Source: Kibdelosporangium banguiense (lineage in GTDB: Bacteria > Actinomycetota > Actinomycetes > Mycobacteriales > Pseudonocardiaceae). From it: a stretch of DNA of 64,000 nucleotides. The DNA lies in assembly GCF_017876405.1 (NCBI RefSeq), contig NZ_JAGINW010000001.1:1-64000 (forward strand), in the 5' to 3' direction. This document shows positions 27,693-36,439 of this stretch, in pieces. The position numbers and the translations under genes were made by a program. Position 1 is the stretch's first letter; each line of letters starts with the position of its first letter. Below the pieces are notes generated by a model that saw only the letters and a program-made list of their open reading frames with translations, was not told where the DNA came from and did not search any database.

Positions 27693-30178
27693 TCACGTTC
27701 GATGATGTGACCGACCACGTCCGGGCCTGGGTGGGCGTGGCCGGAACCGTCCCGGCGCATGTCCACCTCGGGCAGTTCCACGGCCGAGCCGGTGCTGGAC
27801 GCACCCGCCGGTCGTGGGCCGACCCAGGCCAGCACCAGCTGGGTCTCGCCCTTGAGGAAGCGATGCGTCCGCACACCGCCGGTGGCCCGGCCCTTGGCCG
27901 GGTACTGCGAGAACGGCGTTACCTTCACGCTCAAGCCTGTCGACGTCACGACCATCGGCTCGCCGTGTTCGTCGTCATCAGTGCGGACCGCACCGAAGAA
28001 CACCGCATGGGCTTCTTTGCCGAGGTTGATACCTGCCATGCCGCCACCCTTCAGACCTTGCGGGCGGACAAGGGAAGCAGCGAAGCGCAGCAGCGAGGAA
28101 TCCGACGACAGGAACGTCATGGTCTCGGTTCCGTCGGTCAGCCAGGTCGCGCCGATGATCTCGTCGCCGTCCTTGAGACTGATCACTTCGAACTCGTCCG
28201 ACCGGACCGGCCACTCCGGCGCACAGATCTTCACCACGCCCTGACGCGTACCCAGCGCGAGGCCTGGTGATCCGGCTCCCTGCTCACCGAGCGGCGCTAT
28301 GCCGACGACCTTTTCGCCCTTCTCCAATGCAACCAGCTCACGCGCGGCCATCCCGCCGCCGAGCGAGACAGTCCCGCTCTGGTCAGGCAGCACCGGGAGC
28401 GGCAGCACGTCGGTCTTGAACGCCCGCCCCTGGTTGGTGACCAGCAGAATCTGGCCGCGTGCGGTCGAATGCACGACTGCCGCGACCGTGTCGTGTTTCG
28501 CACGGCCGTTTCGGCGCCGGGCCTCGCTCGATTCCTCGGACTCGGCGGCAGTCCGGGCGACCAGGCCGGTCGCGGACAGGATCACCTGGCACGGATCGTC
28601 GGCGACCTCCAGCGGACCGGCCGGCTTGGACGCGGCCAGCACCTCCTTGAGGTCACCGTCGATCAGCGCGGTCCGGCGCTCCCCTGCCAGGTCCTTGGCG
28701 ACCTTGGCCAGCTCGGAGGAGACCACCTTACGCAGCACGGCCGGATCGTCCAGGATCTTGGACAGCTCGGCGATCTCGGCGTTGAGCTGGTCCTGCTCGG
28801 ACTCCAGCTCGATGCGGTCGAACTTGGTCAGCCTGCGCAGCGGGGTGTCCAAAATGTACTGCGCCTGGATCTCGGAGAGCTTGAACTGCGTCATCAGGCC
28901 GTCTTTGGCCGCCGCGGCGTTCTCGCTGTTGCGGATCAGCCGGATCACCTTGTCGATGTTGATCAGGGCCTTGAGCAGGCCCTCGACCAGGTGCAGGCGC
29001 TCTTCCCGCTTGCGGCGGCGATACCGCGTGCGCCGGGTGACGACCTCGGCGCGGTGCTTGAGGAAGACCTCCAGCAAAGCCTTGAGCCCCAGCGTCTGCG
29101 GCTGACCGTCCACAAGCACCAGGTTGTTGATGCCGAACGACTGCTCCATCGGCGTCAGCCGGTACAGGTCGGCGAGCAGGGCCTGCGGGTTGACACCGAC
29201 CTTGCACTCGATGACCAGGCGGGTGCCGTTCTCCCGGTCGGTGAGGTCCTTGACGTCCGCGATCCCGGTGAGCCGCTTGGACTTGTTCACCTCATCGGTG
29301 ATCTTCTCGATGATCCGCTCAGTACCGACGCCGTAGGGCAACTCGGTGACAGTGATCGCCTGCCGCCCACGGCTGCCCTCCAGCGGACCGGTCTCGGCGC
29401 GCGCCCGCATCCGGACCACACCACGGCCCGTCTCGTAGGCCTTACGAACCTCATCCAGCCCCAGCAACATCCCGCCGGTAGGCAGATCCGGCCCCGGCAC
29501 AAACTCCATCAGCTTGTCGAGCGTCGCATCCGGGTGACTGATCAACCACCGCGCGGCCGCCACAACCTCACCGAGATTGTGCGGAATCATGTTCGTGGCC
29601 ATACCGACCGCGATCCCCGAAGTCCCGTTCACCAACAGGTTCGGGAAAGCCGCAGGCAGAACCGTCGGCTCCTGAAGCGAACCGTCATAGTTCGGCCGGA
29701 AGTCGACCGTGTCCTCGCCCAGTTCCCCGACCAGAAGCATGGCCTCCGGCGACATCCGTGCCTCGGTGTACCTGGACGCGGCCGGCCCGTCATCCGGCGA
29801 GCCGAAGTTGCCATGCCCGTCGATCAACGGCGAGTTCAGCGAAAAGTCCTGCGCCATCCGGACCATGGAGTCGTAAATCGCCGAGTCACCGTGCGGGTGG
29901 TAGCGGCCCATCACGTCACCGACGACGCGTGACGACTTCACATACGGAGAATCTGGACGCTGACCATTCTGCTGCATCGAGAACAGGATGCGGCGGTGTA
30001 CGGGCTTGAGGCCGTCACGCGCGTCGGGCAGGGCGCGGGAGTGGATGACCGAGTAGGCGTACTCCAGGTAGGAGTCCTCGATCTCGGTCTTCAACGAGTT
30101 GTCGATGACGTTGGCGCCCGCGCTGTCGAACGCGCTGGGATCAACCCGGGTGGTCGTGGTGCCCTTGCGGCGTGCCAT
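27689..30178 (-). CDS. parC: DNA topoisomerase IV subunit A
   Basis: An 829-residue type IIA topoisomerase DNA-cleavage subunit that decatenates chromosomes with ParE. The active-site tyrosine lies in the AASRYTEARM context. The quinolone region reads YHPHGDSAIYDSMVRMAQ with the drug-sensitive Ser and Asp retained. C-terminal beta-pinwheel blades follow. It starts 33 bp after parE on the same strand. I call it ParC rather than GyrA because it pairs with a second-type ParE away from any dnaN-recF-gyrB locus, as in Streptomyces. Confidence 0.88.
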   Translation of the reverse strand: MARRKGTTTTRVDPSAFDSAGANVIDNSLKTEIEDSYLEYAYSVIHSRALPDARDGLKPVHRRILFSMQQNGQRPDSPYVKSSRVVGDVMGRYHPHGDSAIYDSMVRMAQDFSLNSPLIDGHGNFGSPDDGPAASRYTEARMSPEAMLLVGELGEDTVDFRPNYDGSLQEPTVLPAAFPNLLVNGTSGIAVGMATNMIPHNLGEVVAAARWLISHPDATLDKLMEFVPGPDLPTGGMLLGLDEVRKAYETGRGVVRMRARAETGPLEGSRGRQAITVTELPYGVGTERIIEKITDEVNKSKRLTGIADVKDLTDRENGTRLVIECKVGVNPQALLADLYRLTPMEQSFGINNLVLVDGQPQTLGLKALLEVFLKHRAEVVTRRTRYRRRKREERLHLVEGLLKALINIDKVIRLIRNSENAAAAKDGLMTQFKLSEIQAQYILDTPLRRLTKFDRIELESEQDQLNAEIAELSKILDDPAVLRKVVSSELAKVAKDLAGERRTALIDGDLKEVLAASKPAGPLEVADDPCQVILSATGLVARTAAESEESSEARRRNGRAKHDTVAAVVHSTARGQILLVTNQGRAFKTDVLPLPVLPDQSGTVSLGGGMAARELVALEKGEKVVGIAPLGEQGAGSPGLALGTRQGVVKICAPEWPVRSDEFEVISLKDGDEIIGATWLTDGTETMTFLSSDSSLLRFAASLVRPQGLKGGGMAGINLGKEAHAVFFGAVRTDDDEHGEPMVVTSTGLSVKVTPFSQYPAKGRATGGVRTHRFLKGETQLVLAWVGPRPAGASSTGSAVELPEVDMRRDGSGHAHPGPDVVGHIIERD

Positions 30179-30211
30179 TGATCAGTACTCTCTCTGTCCT
30201 TCGAAAACCCG

Positions 30212-32263
30212 TCAGACGTCGATCGCCTCGCGGTCCACCCGGCTGGACGACTCGACCAGCCAGTTGCGCCGCGGCTCGACTTTCTCGCCCATCAGCAGTT
30301 CGAGGGCCTCCTCGGCGGCGTCGGCGTCGTCGAGGGTGATCCGGCGCACCGAGCGGGTCACCGGGTTCATCGTGGTCTCCCACAGTTCGTCCGCGTCCAT
30401 CTCGCCGAGACCCTTGAACCGGGGCACCGGCATGACGATCTGTTTGCCGGCCTTCTGCAGCGCGGCGACAGTCGTCTCCATCTCGCGCTGGGTGAAGGTG
30501 AAGCGAGTCTCGGAGTTGCGGCCCTTGGTGACGACCTTGTGCAGCGGCGGCATGGCCGCGTAGAGCCGACCGTCCTCGATCACGGGCCGCATGTACTTGG
30601 CGAACAAGGTGATCAGCAGGGTCCGGATGTGCGAGCCGTCGACGTCGGCGTCGGCCATCAGGATCACACGGCCGTAACGCATCGTGGCCAGGTCGAACGT
30701 ACGGCCCGAACCTGCGCCCAGGACCTGCACGATCGAGGCGATCTCGGCGTTGCGCAGGGTGTCGGCCAGGCTTGCCTTCTGGACGTTGAGGATCTTGCCG
30801 CGCAACGGCAGCAGGGCCTGGTACTCCGAAACCCGCGCCATACGCGCCGAACCGAGGGCGCTGTCACCCTCCACGAGGAACAGCTCGCTGCGGGCCACGC
30901 CTGTCGTGCGGCAGTCCACCAGCTTGGGCGGCATGGCCGCGCCTTCGAGGGCGGTCTTGCGGCGGGCGGCGTCCTTCTGCTGCTTCTGGGTCAGCCGCAC
31001 GCGCGCCGCGTCGACGACCTTCTGCAGGACGATCTTGGCCTCGGCCTTGGTCTTGCGGTCCTCGGTCCACGCCTTGACGTTGCGTTCGACGATGCCCTGG
31101 ATCACCTTGGTGACGCCCGCGGTGGACAGCTCGTCCTTGGTCTGCGAGGTGAACTGCGGCTCTGGCACGCGCACGTGGATCACCGCGGTCATGCCTTCGA
31201 GCACGTCGTCGAGCTGCGGCGGGTCCTCTTTGGGCTTGAGCAGCCCGCGGGTCTTGGAAATGGCCTCCTGCAACGACTTCAGCGCGGCCCGCTCGAAGCC
31301 CTTGCGGTGCGTGCCGCCGTGCACGTTGCGGATGGTGTTGGTGAAGCACTCCACGATCCGGTCGTACCCGGTGCCCCAGCGGAACGCGACCTCGACCTCG
31401 ACCTGACGCTCTACTTTGGACCGCATGACGCCGTTCTCGTCGGCGGCGTTCTCGGTGTACGTACCGGTGCCGTTGATCAACAGCGTTCCGGTGACCGCTT
31501 TCTCACCATCCGGGGACAGGAAGTCGACCATGTCCGACAGCCCGTTGGGGAAGTGGAACGTCTCCTCTTCGATCGCCCCTTGGGTGGCGTCACGCAATAC
31601 ATATGTGACGCCCGGAACGAGGAAGGCGGTGTTACGCAGCTTGGCGCGCACGGCCTCGACGTCCAGCGCGGCGCCGTTCTCGAAGTACCGCGAGTCGTAC
31701 CAGTAGCGGATCGAGGTGCCGGTTGGTTCGCCACGCTTCATCTTGCCCATGACCTGCAGGCCGGACTGCTTGACGAACTTCGCCTTCGGGCCCGGCCCGT
31801 CGAACACCGCGGGCGTGCCCTGGGCGAACGACATCTGGTGGACCTTGCCCTCACGTTTCACCGTGACGTCGAAACGGTGGGACAACGCGTTCACCGCGGA
31901 GGCACCCACACCGTGCAGGCCACCTGAGGTCTTGTAGCCCGAGCCACCGAACTTTCCACCCGCGTGCAGCCGGGTGAGCACGAGCTCGACACCGGACAGA
32001 CCGGACTTCGCGTGCACACCGGTCGGAATGCCGCGGCCGTCGTCGTCCACCTGGACGCTGCCGTCTGCGTGCAAAGTCACAACGACCCGGGTGGCCAGCC
32101 CGGCTATGCCCTCGTCGGTCGAGTTGTCGACGATCTCGGTGAACAGGTGATTGATGCCACGGCTGTCGGTGGACCCGATGTACATGCCGGGTCGTTTGCG
32201 GACGGCCTCGAGCCCTTCGAGGTGCGTTAGGTCGTCAGCCCCGTAGATGGTCTCGGCTGTCAC
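30212..32263 (-). CDS. parE: DNA topoisomerase IV subunit B
   Basis: The ATPase subunit of topoisomerase IV. The best start is GTG at 32263 (VTAETIYGADDLTHLEGLEAVRKRPGMYIG) after GGGGAGAG; the open frame to 32356 lacks similarity. It has the GHKL ATP-binding residues (FTEIVDNSTDEGI, DDGRGIP, HGVGASAVNALS) and the Toprim motifs (ELFLVEGDSALG, LMADADVDGSHI). The C-terminal FKGLGEM block is also present. At about 683 residues it is a normal ParE length. It is co-transcribed with parC. Confidence 0.9.
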   Translation of the reverse strand: MTAETIYGADDLTHLEGLEAVRKRPGMYIGSTDSRGINHLFTEIVDNSTDEGIAGLATRVVVTLHADGSVQVDDDGRGIPTGVHAKSGLSGVELVLTRLHAGGKFGGSGYKTSGGLHGVGASAVNALSHRFDVTVKREGKVHQMSFAQGTPAVFDGPGPKAKFVKQSGLQVMGKMKRGEPTGTSIRYWYDSRYFENGAALDVEAVRAKLRNTAFLVPGVTYVLRDATQGAIEEETFHFPNGLSDMVDFLSPDGEKAVTGTLLINGTGTYTENAADENGVMRSKVERQVEVEVAFRWGTGYDRIVECFTNTIRNVHGGTHRKGFERAALKSLQEAISKTRGLLKPKEDPPQLDDVLEGMTAVIHVRVPEPQFTSQTKDELSTAGVTKVIQGIVERNVKAWTEDRKTKAEAKIVLQKVVDAARVRLTQKQQKDAARRKTALEGAAMPPKLVDCRTTGVARSELFLVEGDSALGSARMARVSEYQALLPLRGKILNVQKASLADTLRNAEIASIVQVLGAGSGRTFDLATMRYGRVILMADADVDGSHIRTLLITLFAKYMRPVIEDGRLYAAMPPLHKVVTKGRNSETRFTFTQREMETTVAALQKAGKQIVMPVPRFKGLGEMDADELWETTMNPVTRSVRRITLDDADAAEEALELLMGEKVEPRRNWLVESSSRVDREAIDV

Positions 32264-32410
32264 AGGGTCTCTCTCCCCAAATCGGTACTGGCTCACACAA
32301 GCTTGCGGCGGCAAATCTGCGCCACGGTACCGAAGGGTATCTGCAACCTCCGACATCTGTTCGAATACTGGGGCTCGAGTCGGGCTCCGTGGCTGGTTGT
32401 GCCCGGAGGA

Positions 32411-32965
32411 TTACCCGGTCAGCAGCCTGGCAAGCGTGGATGCGAACCGCTGCGGATCGATACCGGCCGGCCGGCGACCGAAGTACTCGGTCGTCAGAAA
32501 GTACCCGGTCATCGCCGACATCATCACGGCGGCCGCGGCCTGCGGATCGGCCCGCACGGCCTCGACCGGCGCCACCGCCAGCTCCTCGGCCGTCCCCAGC
32601 TCGACACCCCGGTCGGCCATCACCTGCTGGACGTGCTCGGCGACCTCGGGAGCACGATTGCGTTCCCACATCAGGATTGTCATCAGCGGACGAAGCCGGC
32701 CGAGAAAGTCCAGGTCGGATAACAGCTGCCCGGCCAGCGTTCCAGCGGCCGGCACGGCAGGATCCTTGCGTACCAACGCGATCTCACGTTCCACAACGGC
32801 CGCGAGCAACGCCTGCTTGTCCTTGAAGTGCCGGTAGAAACTTCCACTGCCTGCCGACAGTCCCGCGGCGGCCTCGATCGCGGTGACCGGCGTCGCAGCC
32901 ACACCACGTTCGGCAAAAAGCTGCAACGCCACGTCCATGATTCGTTCGCGCGTGCCGCTGGCCAT
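32411..32965 (-). CDS. TetR-family regulator
   Basis: A 184-residue repressor starting at 32965 (MASGTRERIMDVALQLFAERG). The N-terminal helix-turn-helix ends in AAAGLSAGSGSFYRHFKDKQALL, and the helical ligand domain carries no recognisable specificity. The reading upstream to 33106 is discarded. A dyad just upstream suggests self-regulation. The GNAT gene at 33018 on the same strand could be co-transcribed before it. Confidence 0.88.
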   Translation of the reverse strand: MASGTRERIMDVALQLFAERGVAATPVTAIEAAAGLSAGSGSFYRHFKDKQALLAAVVEREIALVRKDPAVPAAGTLAGQLLSDLDFLGRLRPLMTILMWERNRAPEVAEHVQQVMADRGVELGTAEELAVAPVEAVRADPQAAAAVMMSAMTGYFLTTEYFGRRPAGIDPQRFASTLARLLTG

Positions 32966-32978
32966 GTGAGGCACACTA

Positions 32979-32991
32979 CTCTTGGCAAGAG
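32979..32991 (-). promoter_or_regulatory. palindrome CTCTTGGCAAGAG, probable TetR operator
   Basis: A perfect 6-bp dyad around a central G, 13 bp upstream of the TetR start. Further AAGAG/CTCTT half-sites extend to 33004. Confidence 0.5.
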
Positions 32992-33017
32992 CAAGAACAC
33001 TCTTTGCACACGGCCGC

Positions 33018-33836
33018 CTAGCCCGACGCGGACGTAAGCCCCGTGAACAGGCGTTTCCGGTCGCCAGGCAACGGCTCGCCGCGCACCATGACAGTGGTCG
33101 TCGCACCGCGCTGCACGCCGAGGCTCTCCACCCAATCGACCAGCCCCTGCTGCTCCAGGGTGAGATCGAGGCGAATCGGGCCGTCGATCTCCGCGGCCAG
33201 GTCCTCGATGAGCGCTTGGGCGAGCTGTGGGTTCTCGGCCAGCACGGGACCGATCACCGTGTTGCCCACGTTCGGCCAGCTGCCCGCGTAGCCGCGCAGG
33301 CCTGCGGGGCCGTCGATCACACGCAGGCTCGTGCAGAACGTGGGCAGCTGTGCCAGCACCTTCGGCCTGGACATGCCGAAGATCTCCGCGTCCAGCCGGG
33401 CGATCTCCGGCATGTCCTCTGTGGACGCAGGCCGGGACACACCGCTGGCGGATGTGCCGAAGTCGCCGATGAACTGGGATTTCTCGCCGACGGCCCGGAA
33501 GGCGAGACGCTCGTAGACCGGCCTGCCGTACTCGGTCGCGACCAGCCAGGCCGACGCCGTTCCGGCTGCTTGCAAGGCATGGGTCATCAGGCGGGTACCG
33601 AGGCCCTGCCGTGCGTACGACGGGGCGACAAGCATCATGCCGATAGCCGCGACCTCATTGCCGTACTGCGTGGACACGACAACTCCAGCCAGGCCGCCGT
33701 CCGCATCGTCGATGCCGTAAACGTCACCGATTTCGAACAGCAGCCGCCACAGGTGTTCCTGCCGCAGCCACTCGCGGCTCTCCGCAAGCGCCAGGCAGTC
33801 CGCCAGCCGGTCAGCGCCCAACCGATTGATCGACAT
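33018..33836 (-). CDS. GNAT family acetyltransferase, two-domain
   Basis: A 272-residue protein. The N-terminal GNAT domain carries the acetyl-CoA motif VAPSYARQGLGTRLMTHAL and VYERLAF. The C-terminal half (about residues 150-272) resembles the YitI-type extension seen in larger GNAT proteins. The substrate is unknown. It starts upstream of the TetR gene with a 52-bp gap on the same strand. Confidence 0.85.
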   Translation of the reverse strand: MSINRLGADRLADCLALAESREWLRQEHLWRLLFEIGDVYGIDDADGGLAGVVVSTQYGNEVAAIGMMLVAPSYARQGLGTRLMTHALQAAGTASAWLVATEYGRPVYERLAFRAVGEKSQFIGDFGTSASGVSRPASTEDMPEIARLDAEIFGMSRPKVLAQLPTFCTSLRVIDGPAGLRGYAGSWPNVGNTVIGPVLAENPQLAQALIEDLAAEIDGPIRLDLTLEQQGLVDWVESLGVQRGATTTVMVRGEPLPGDRKRLFTGLTSASG

Positions 33837-33960
33837 CCATCAACCGTACCCAGGCGATCGTCTTGCGTGCCGGAAATTCGGTGGCGAGGCCGTTGCGGCC
33901 CTTGCTAGGTTGCGAGCCACCCCGACCCGGGCCAGCACAGCCCTAGAAAGTAGTTGACCT

Positions 33961-34038
33961 ATGACCCGCCGCGCCGAGGGCGCCCGCTCGCGCCTTGGTA
34001 GCTCCTGCCCATCCGGCCGCGGAGCCACCCCGCGCTGA
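33961..34038 (+). CDS. possible 25-codon upstream ORF before the RNHCP pair
   Basis: An ATG ORF beginning MTRRAEGARSRLGSSC and ending GATPR, Arg-rich, 61 bp upstream of the first RNHCP gene. Its DNA contains GAGGGCGCC (33976-33984), which can pair with GGCGCCCTC (34051-34059). The adjoining CTCCT (34057-34061) is complementary to the AGGAG ribosome site at 34088-34092. This could form an attenuator, but no ribosome site for the uORF is visible and coding is unproven. Confidence 0.3.
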   Translation: MTRRAEGARSRLGSSCPSGRGATPR

Positions 34039-34099
34039 GCCAGGTCCTTCGGCGCCCTCCTCCCGGAAATCATCGGTATTCCCGGCTAGGAGCCCATAG

Positions 34100-34447
34100 G
34101 TGTCCATCAAGAACCCTTATCTCAGCACTGACACGTTCACCTGCATCCGGTGTGGACTGACAGTTTCCAAACTCACGCAAGCGCCTGGTGAACGGCTGCG
34201 CAACCACTGCCCGAGCTGTCTGCATTCGCGGCACACAGCCGATCCGGAGTGCCAGGCGCGGATGATCCCGATCTCGATCGCGGTGCTGCGCAACAGCGAC
34301 TGGATGATCATCCACCGCTGCACGCGCTGCGACGAGCTCACCTCCAATCCGATCAGCACCGACGACAACCAGCTGATCCTGGTGCGGATGGCGGTCCGGC
34401 CGCTGGCCCAGCCGCCGTTCCCGCTCGAAGCCTTCGGCGGGATGTGA
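34100..34447 (+). CDS. RNHCP domain protein (first of tandem pair)
   Basis: A 115-residue protein with GTG start, 7 bp after AGGAG. It carries the RNHCP zinc-ribbon-like domain: FTCIRCGLTV, RNHCPSCLHS, and a second Cys pair in IIHRCTRCDEL. The family is of unknown function. Compared with its neighbour it has lost part of the consensus after the RNHCP motif (HSRHTADPECQARM). The two genes are 1 bp apart and must be co-translated. Confidence 0.85.
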   Translation: MSIKNPYLSTDTFTCIRCGLTVSKLTQAPGERLRNHCPSCLHSRHTADPECQARMIPISIAVLRNSDWMIIHRCTRCDELTSNPISTDDNQLILVRMAVRPLAQPPFPLEAFGGM

Positions 34448-34448
34448 C

Positions 34449-34850
34449 ATGCCCAGACGGCACAACCCTCGTCAGGGCAGGCCACAACGCACCAAGCAGA
34501 AACGGCGGGACAACCCGGGCGAGTCGTTCCGGTGTGCCGGATGCCGGCTCGACGTGTCCTTCGTGGCGCCTGGCACGGCCCACCGCAACCATTGCCCGAA
34601 CTGTCTCACCAGCCTGCACGTCGACAGCCGGATCCCCGGCGACCGGCGGGCCGGCTGCCACGGCCGGATGGTGCCGCTGAGCCTGTCGGTCCGGCCGGAC
34701 GGCGAGTGGATGATCATCCACAGCTGTCTGGCCTGTGACGAGCTCAGCGCCAACCGCGTCGCGGGCGACGACAACGCCTTGGTACTGCTGCGGATCGCGT
34801 TGCGTCCGTTCGACAACCGGCTGCCGGAACGCGCCCTGCTGGCCCTGTGA
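34449..34850 (+). CDS. RNHCP domain protein (second of tandem pair)
   Basis: A 133-residue protein with a basic N-terminal extension (MPRRHNPRQGRPQRTKQKRR) before a well conserved RNHCP domain: FRCAGCRLDV, HRNHCPNCLTSLHVD, GDRRAGCHGRM, IIHSCLACDELSANRVAGDDN. The basic tail suggests nucleic-acid or ribosome contact, which is inference. Function is unknown. Confidence 0.88.
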   Translation: MPRRHNPRQGRPQRTKQKRRDNPGESFRCAGCRLDVSFVAPGTAHRNHCPNCLTSLHVDSRIPGDRRAGCHGRMVPLSLSVRPDGEWMIIHSCLACDELSANRVAGDDNALVLLRIALRPFDNRLPERALLAL

Positions 34851-34857
34851 AATGTGA

Positions 34858-34887
34858 TCCCGTGTGCGGGCCTGCTCGCACACGGGA
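34858..34887. terminator. terminator between RNHCP genes and xthA
   Basis: A perfect 11-bp inverted repeat, TCCCGTGTGCG/CGCACACGGGA, with an 8-nt loop, between convergent genes. Confidence 0.8.
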
Positions 34888-34895
34888 CCGTCACG

Positions 34896-35768
34896 TCACT
34901 TCGCCTGGGGCAGCTTCTTTGATCCGCGTTTGACCGCAGGAGCCGACGGCGGGGGCACAACCGGACCGATGTCGCCGTCCGGTGCGGTGTCGAGGTCGAG
35001 CATGACCGGGGCGTGGTCGCTGGGGCCCGTTCCCTTGCGGGCCTGGCGATCCACCCAGGACGCCTGCGCGCGGACGGCGACTGGGGCACTGGCGAGAATG
35101 AGGTCGATCCGCATGCCGAGGTCCTGGTGGAACATGCCGGCCCGGTAGTCCCAGTACGTGAAGATCCGGTTGCCGGGCCACCGGTCCCGCATCACGTCAC
35201 GCAGCCCGAGATCCTGCAGCGCGGCCAAAGCGGCCCGCTCCGGCGGGGTCACATGGGTCTGGCCGACGTAGGCGTCCGGGTCGAACAGGTCAGCGTCGGC
35301 GGGCGCGATGTTCATGTCACCGCAGACCACCACCGCCTCGGGGCCGGCCTCGACCACCGCCCGCAAGGCCGCCAGCCACGCGAGTTTGTACTGGTAGTGG
35401 TCGGAATCCGGGGTCCGGCCGTTGGGCACGTAAACCGAATGGACGCGCACGCCGTCGCAGGTCGCGGACACCGCACGGGCCTCGGCGTGCGGGAAGCCGG
35501 GCGCACCGGGCAAGCCTGCTTCGACGTCCTCGAGACCGACGCGCGACAGGATCGCGACGCCGTTCCACTGCACCTCGCCGTTCAGGGCGAACTCGTAGCC
35601 ACGGCTGGTCAGCTCGGATTCCAGCAGTTTCGTGAACGCCTCGTCGGCCAGCTTGGTCTCCTGCAGGCACACCACATCGGGTTTCCGCTGGTCCAGCCAC
35701 GGCAGCAACCGCGGCACCCGCTGCTTGACCGAGTTCACATTCCAGGTCGCGATCCGCACCCGATCCAC
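34896..35768 (-). CDS. xthA: exodeoxyribonuclease III
   Basis: An AP endonuclease/3'-5' exonuclease of base-excision repair. The 290-residue protein has the family motifs RIATWNVNSV, CLQETKLAD, VYVPNGR, CGDMNIAP and SDHAPVMLDL in the usual order. About 25 C-terminal residues beyond the fold are Pro/Lys-rich. There is no clear operon partner. Confidence 0.93.
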   Translation of the reverse strand: MDRVRIATWNVNSVKQRVPRLLPWLDQRKPDVVCLQETKLADEAFTKLLESELTSRGYEFALNGEVQWNGVAILSRVGLEDVEAGLPGAPGFPHAEARAVSATCDGVRVHSVYVPNGRTPDSDHYQYKLAWLAALRAVVEAGPEAVVVCGDMNIAPADADLFDPDAYVGQTHVTPPERAALAALQDLGLRDVMRDRWPGNRIFTYWDYRAGMFHQDLGMRIDLILASAPVAVRAQASWVDRQARKGTGPSDHAPVMLDLDTAPDGDIGPVVPPPSAPAVKRGSKKLPQAK

Positions 35769-35801
35769 CGTAGTCCTGTCGCCGGCCGGGCGCCGGGCTG
35801 G

Positions 35802-36416
35802 TCAACCGCACCCGGAGGCCACGGGCTGCCCTTCGGTGAAATCCACGTCGATGGCGTTGCGGATCGCGGCCAGAATCCCTTGCCTGGCCCGAAGTTTGTG
35901 CATGTCCATACCGATGGCGGCGATGGCCATGTCGCGTGCGGCATGCGCCAGCCGGGCCTCAGGCACCACAAGATCGAGGAAGACCACCGACCGGCGGATG
36001 ATCTCCGTGGCGGTGAGCCACATCTGCAGGCCGTCCGCGGAGATCTGATAGCCGGCCGCACCGACCCGGAAATCCCCGGACAGCACCAGCAACGCCCCCA
36101 TCTCGGCGGCATGCCCAGTGCACTTGACGACCACCGGCCGGGGAAACGCGAGCAGCCGCGCAGCGAGTTTGAACCCGGACCGCACCAAAGCGACCGACCG
36201 CGGCCCACCCTCACGCAGGATCGCGGAATCAAAACCGTCGGAGAACAGCCCATCACGCCCAGTCAGCAGAACGACGGCCCTGTCTGCCTGCGCCTGGTCC
36301 AGCGCGGCGTTCAGACTGCCGATCATCTGCGGCGACAACGTGTTCCGCGCGCCATCGTCCATGGTGATCGACGCGATCCCGTCGGTCAGTTCATACCGGA
36401 CAAGTGGCGGCTGCAT
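35802..36416 (-). CDS. enoyl-CoA hydratase/isomerase family protein, short
   Basis: A 204-residue crotonase-fold protein with ASITMDDGARNTLS, the first oxyanion region FSDGFDSAIL and TGHAAEMGALLVLSGDFRVG. It is about 50 residues shorter than typical hydratases and ends just after the core. It lies between xthA and the PfkB kinase, with only 23 bp to the latter's stop, so it could be the third gene of that unit. The substrate is unknown. Confidence 0.8.
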   Translation of the reverse strand: MQPPLVRYELTDGIASITMDDGARNTLSPQMIGSLNAALDQAQADRAVVLLTGRDGLFSDGFDSAILREGGPRSVALVRSGFKLAARLLAFPRPVVVKCTGHAAEMGALLVLSGDFRVGAAGYQISADGLQMWLTATEIIRRSVVFLDLVVPEARLAHAARDMAIAAIGMDMHKLRARQGILAAIRNAIDVDFTEGQPVASGCG

Positions 36417-36439
36417 GTCACAAGTCTCCTCCTATCCCA

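Noticed and set aside
28469..29932. 487-residue open frame opposite parC
   Set aside because: Antisense shadow of topoisomerase IV subunit A.
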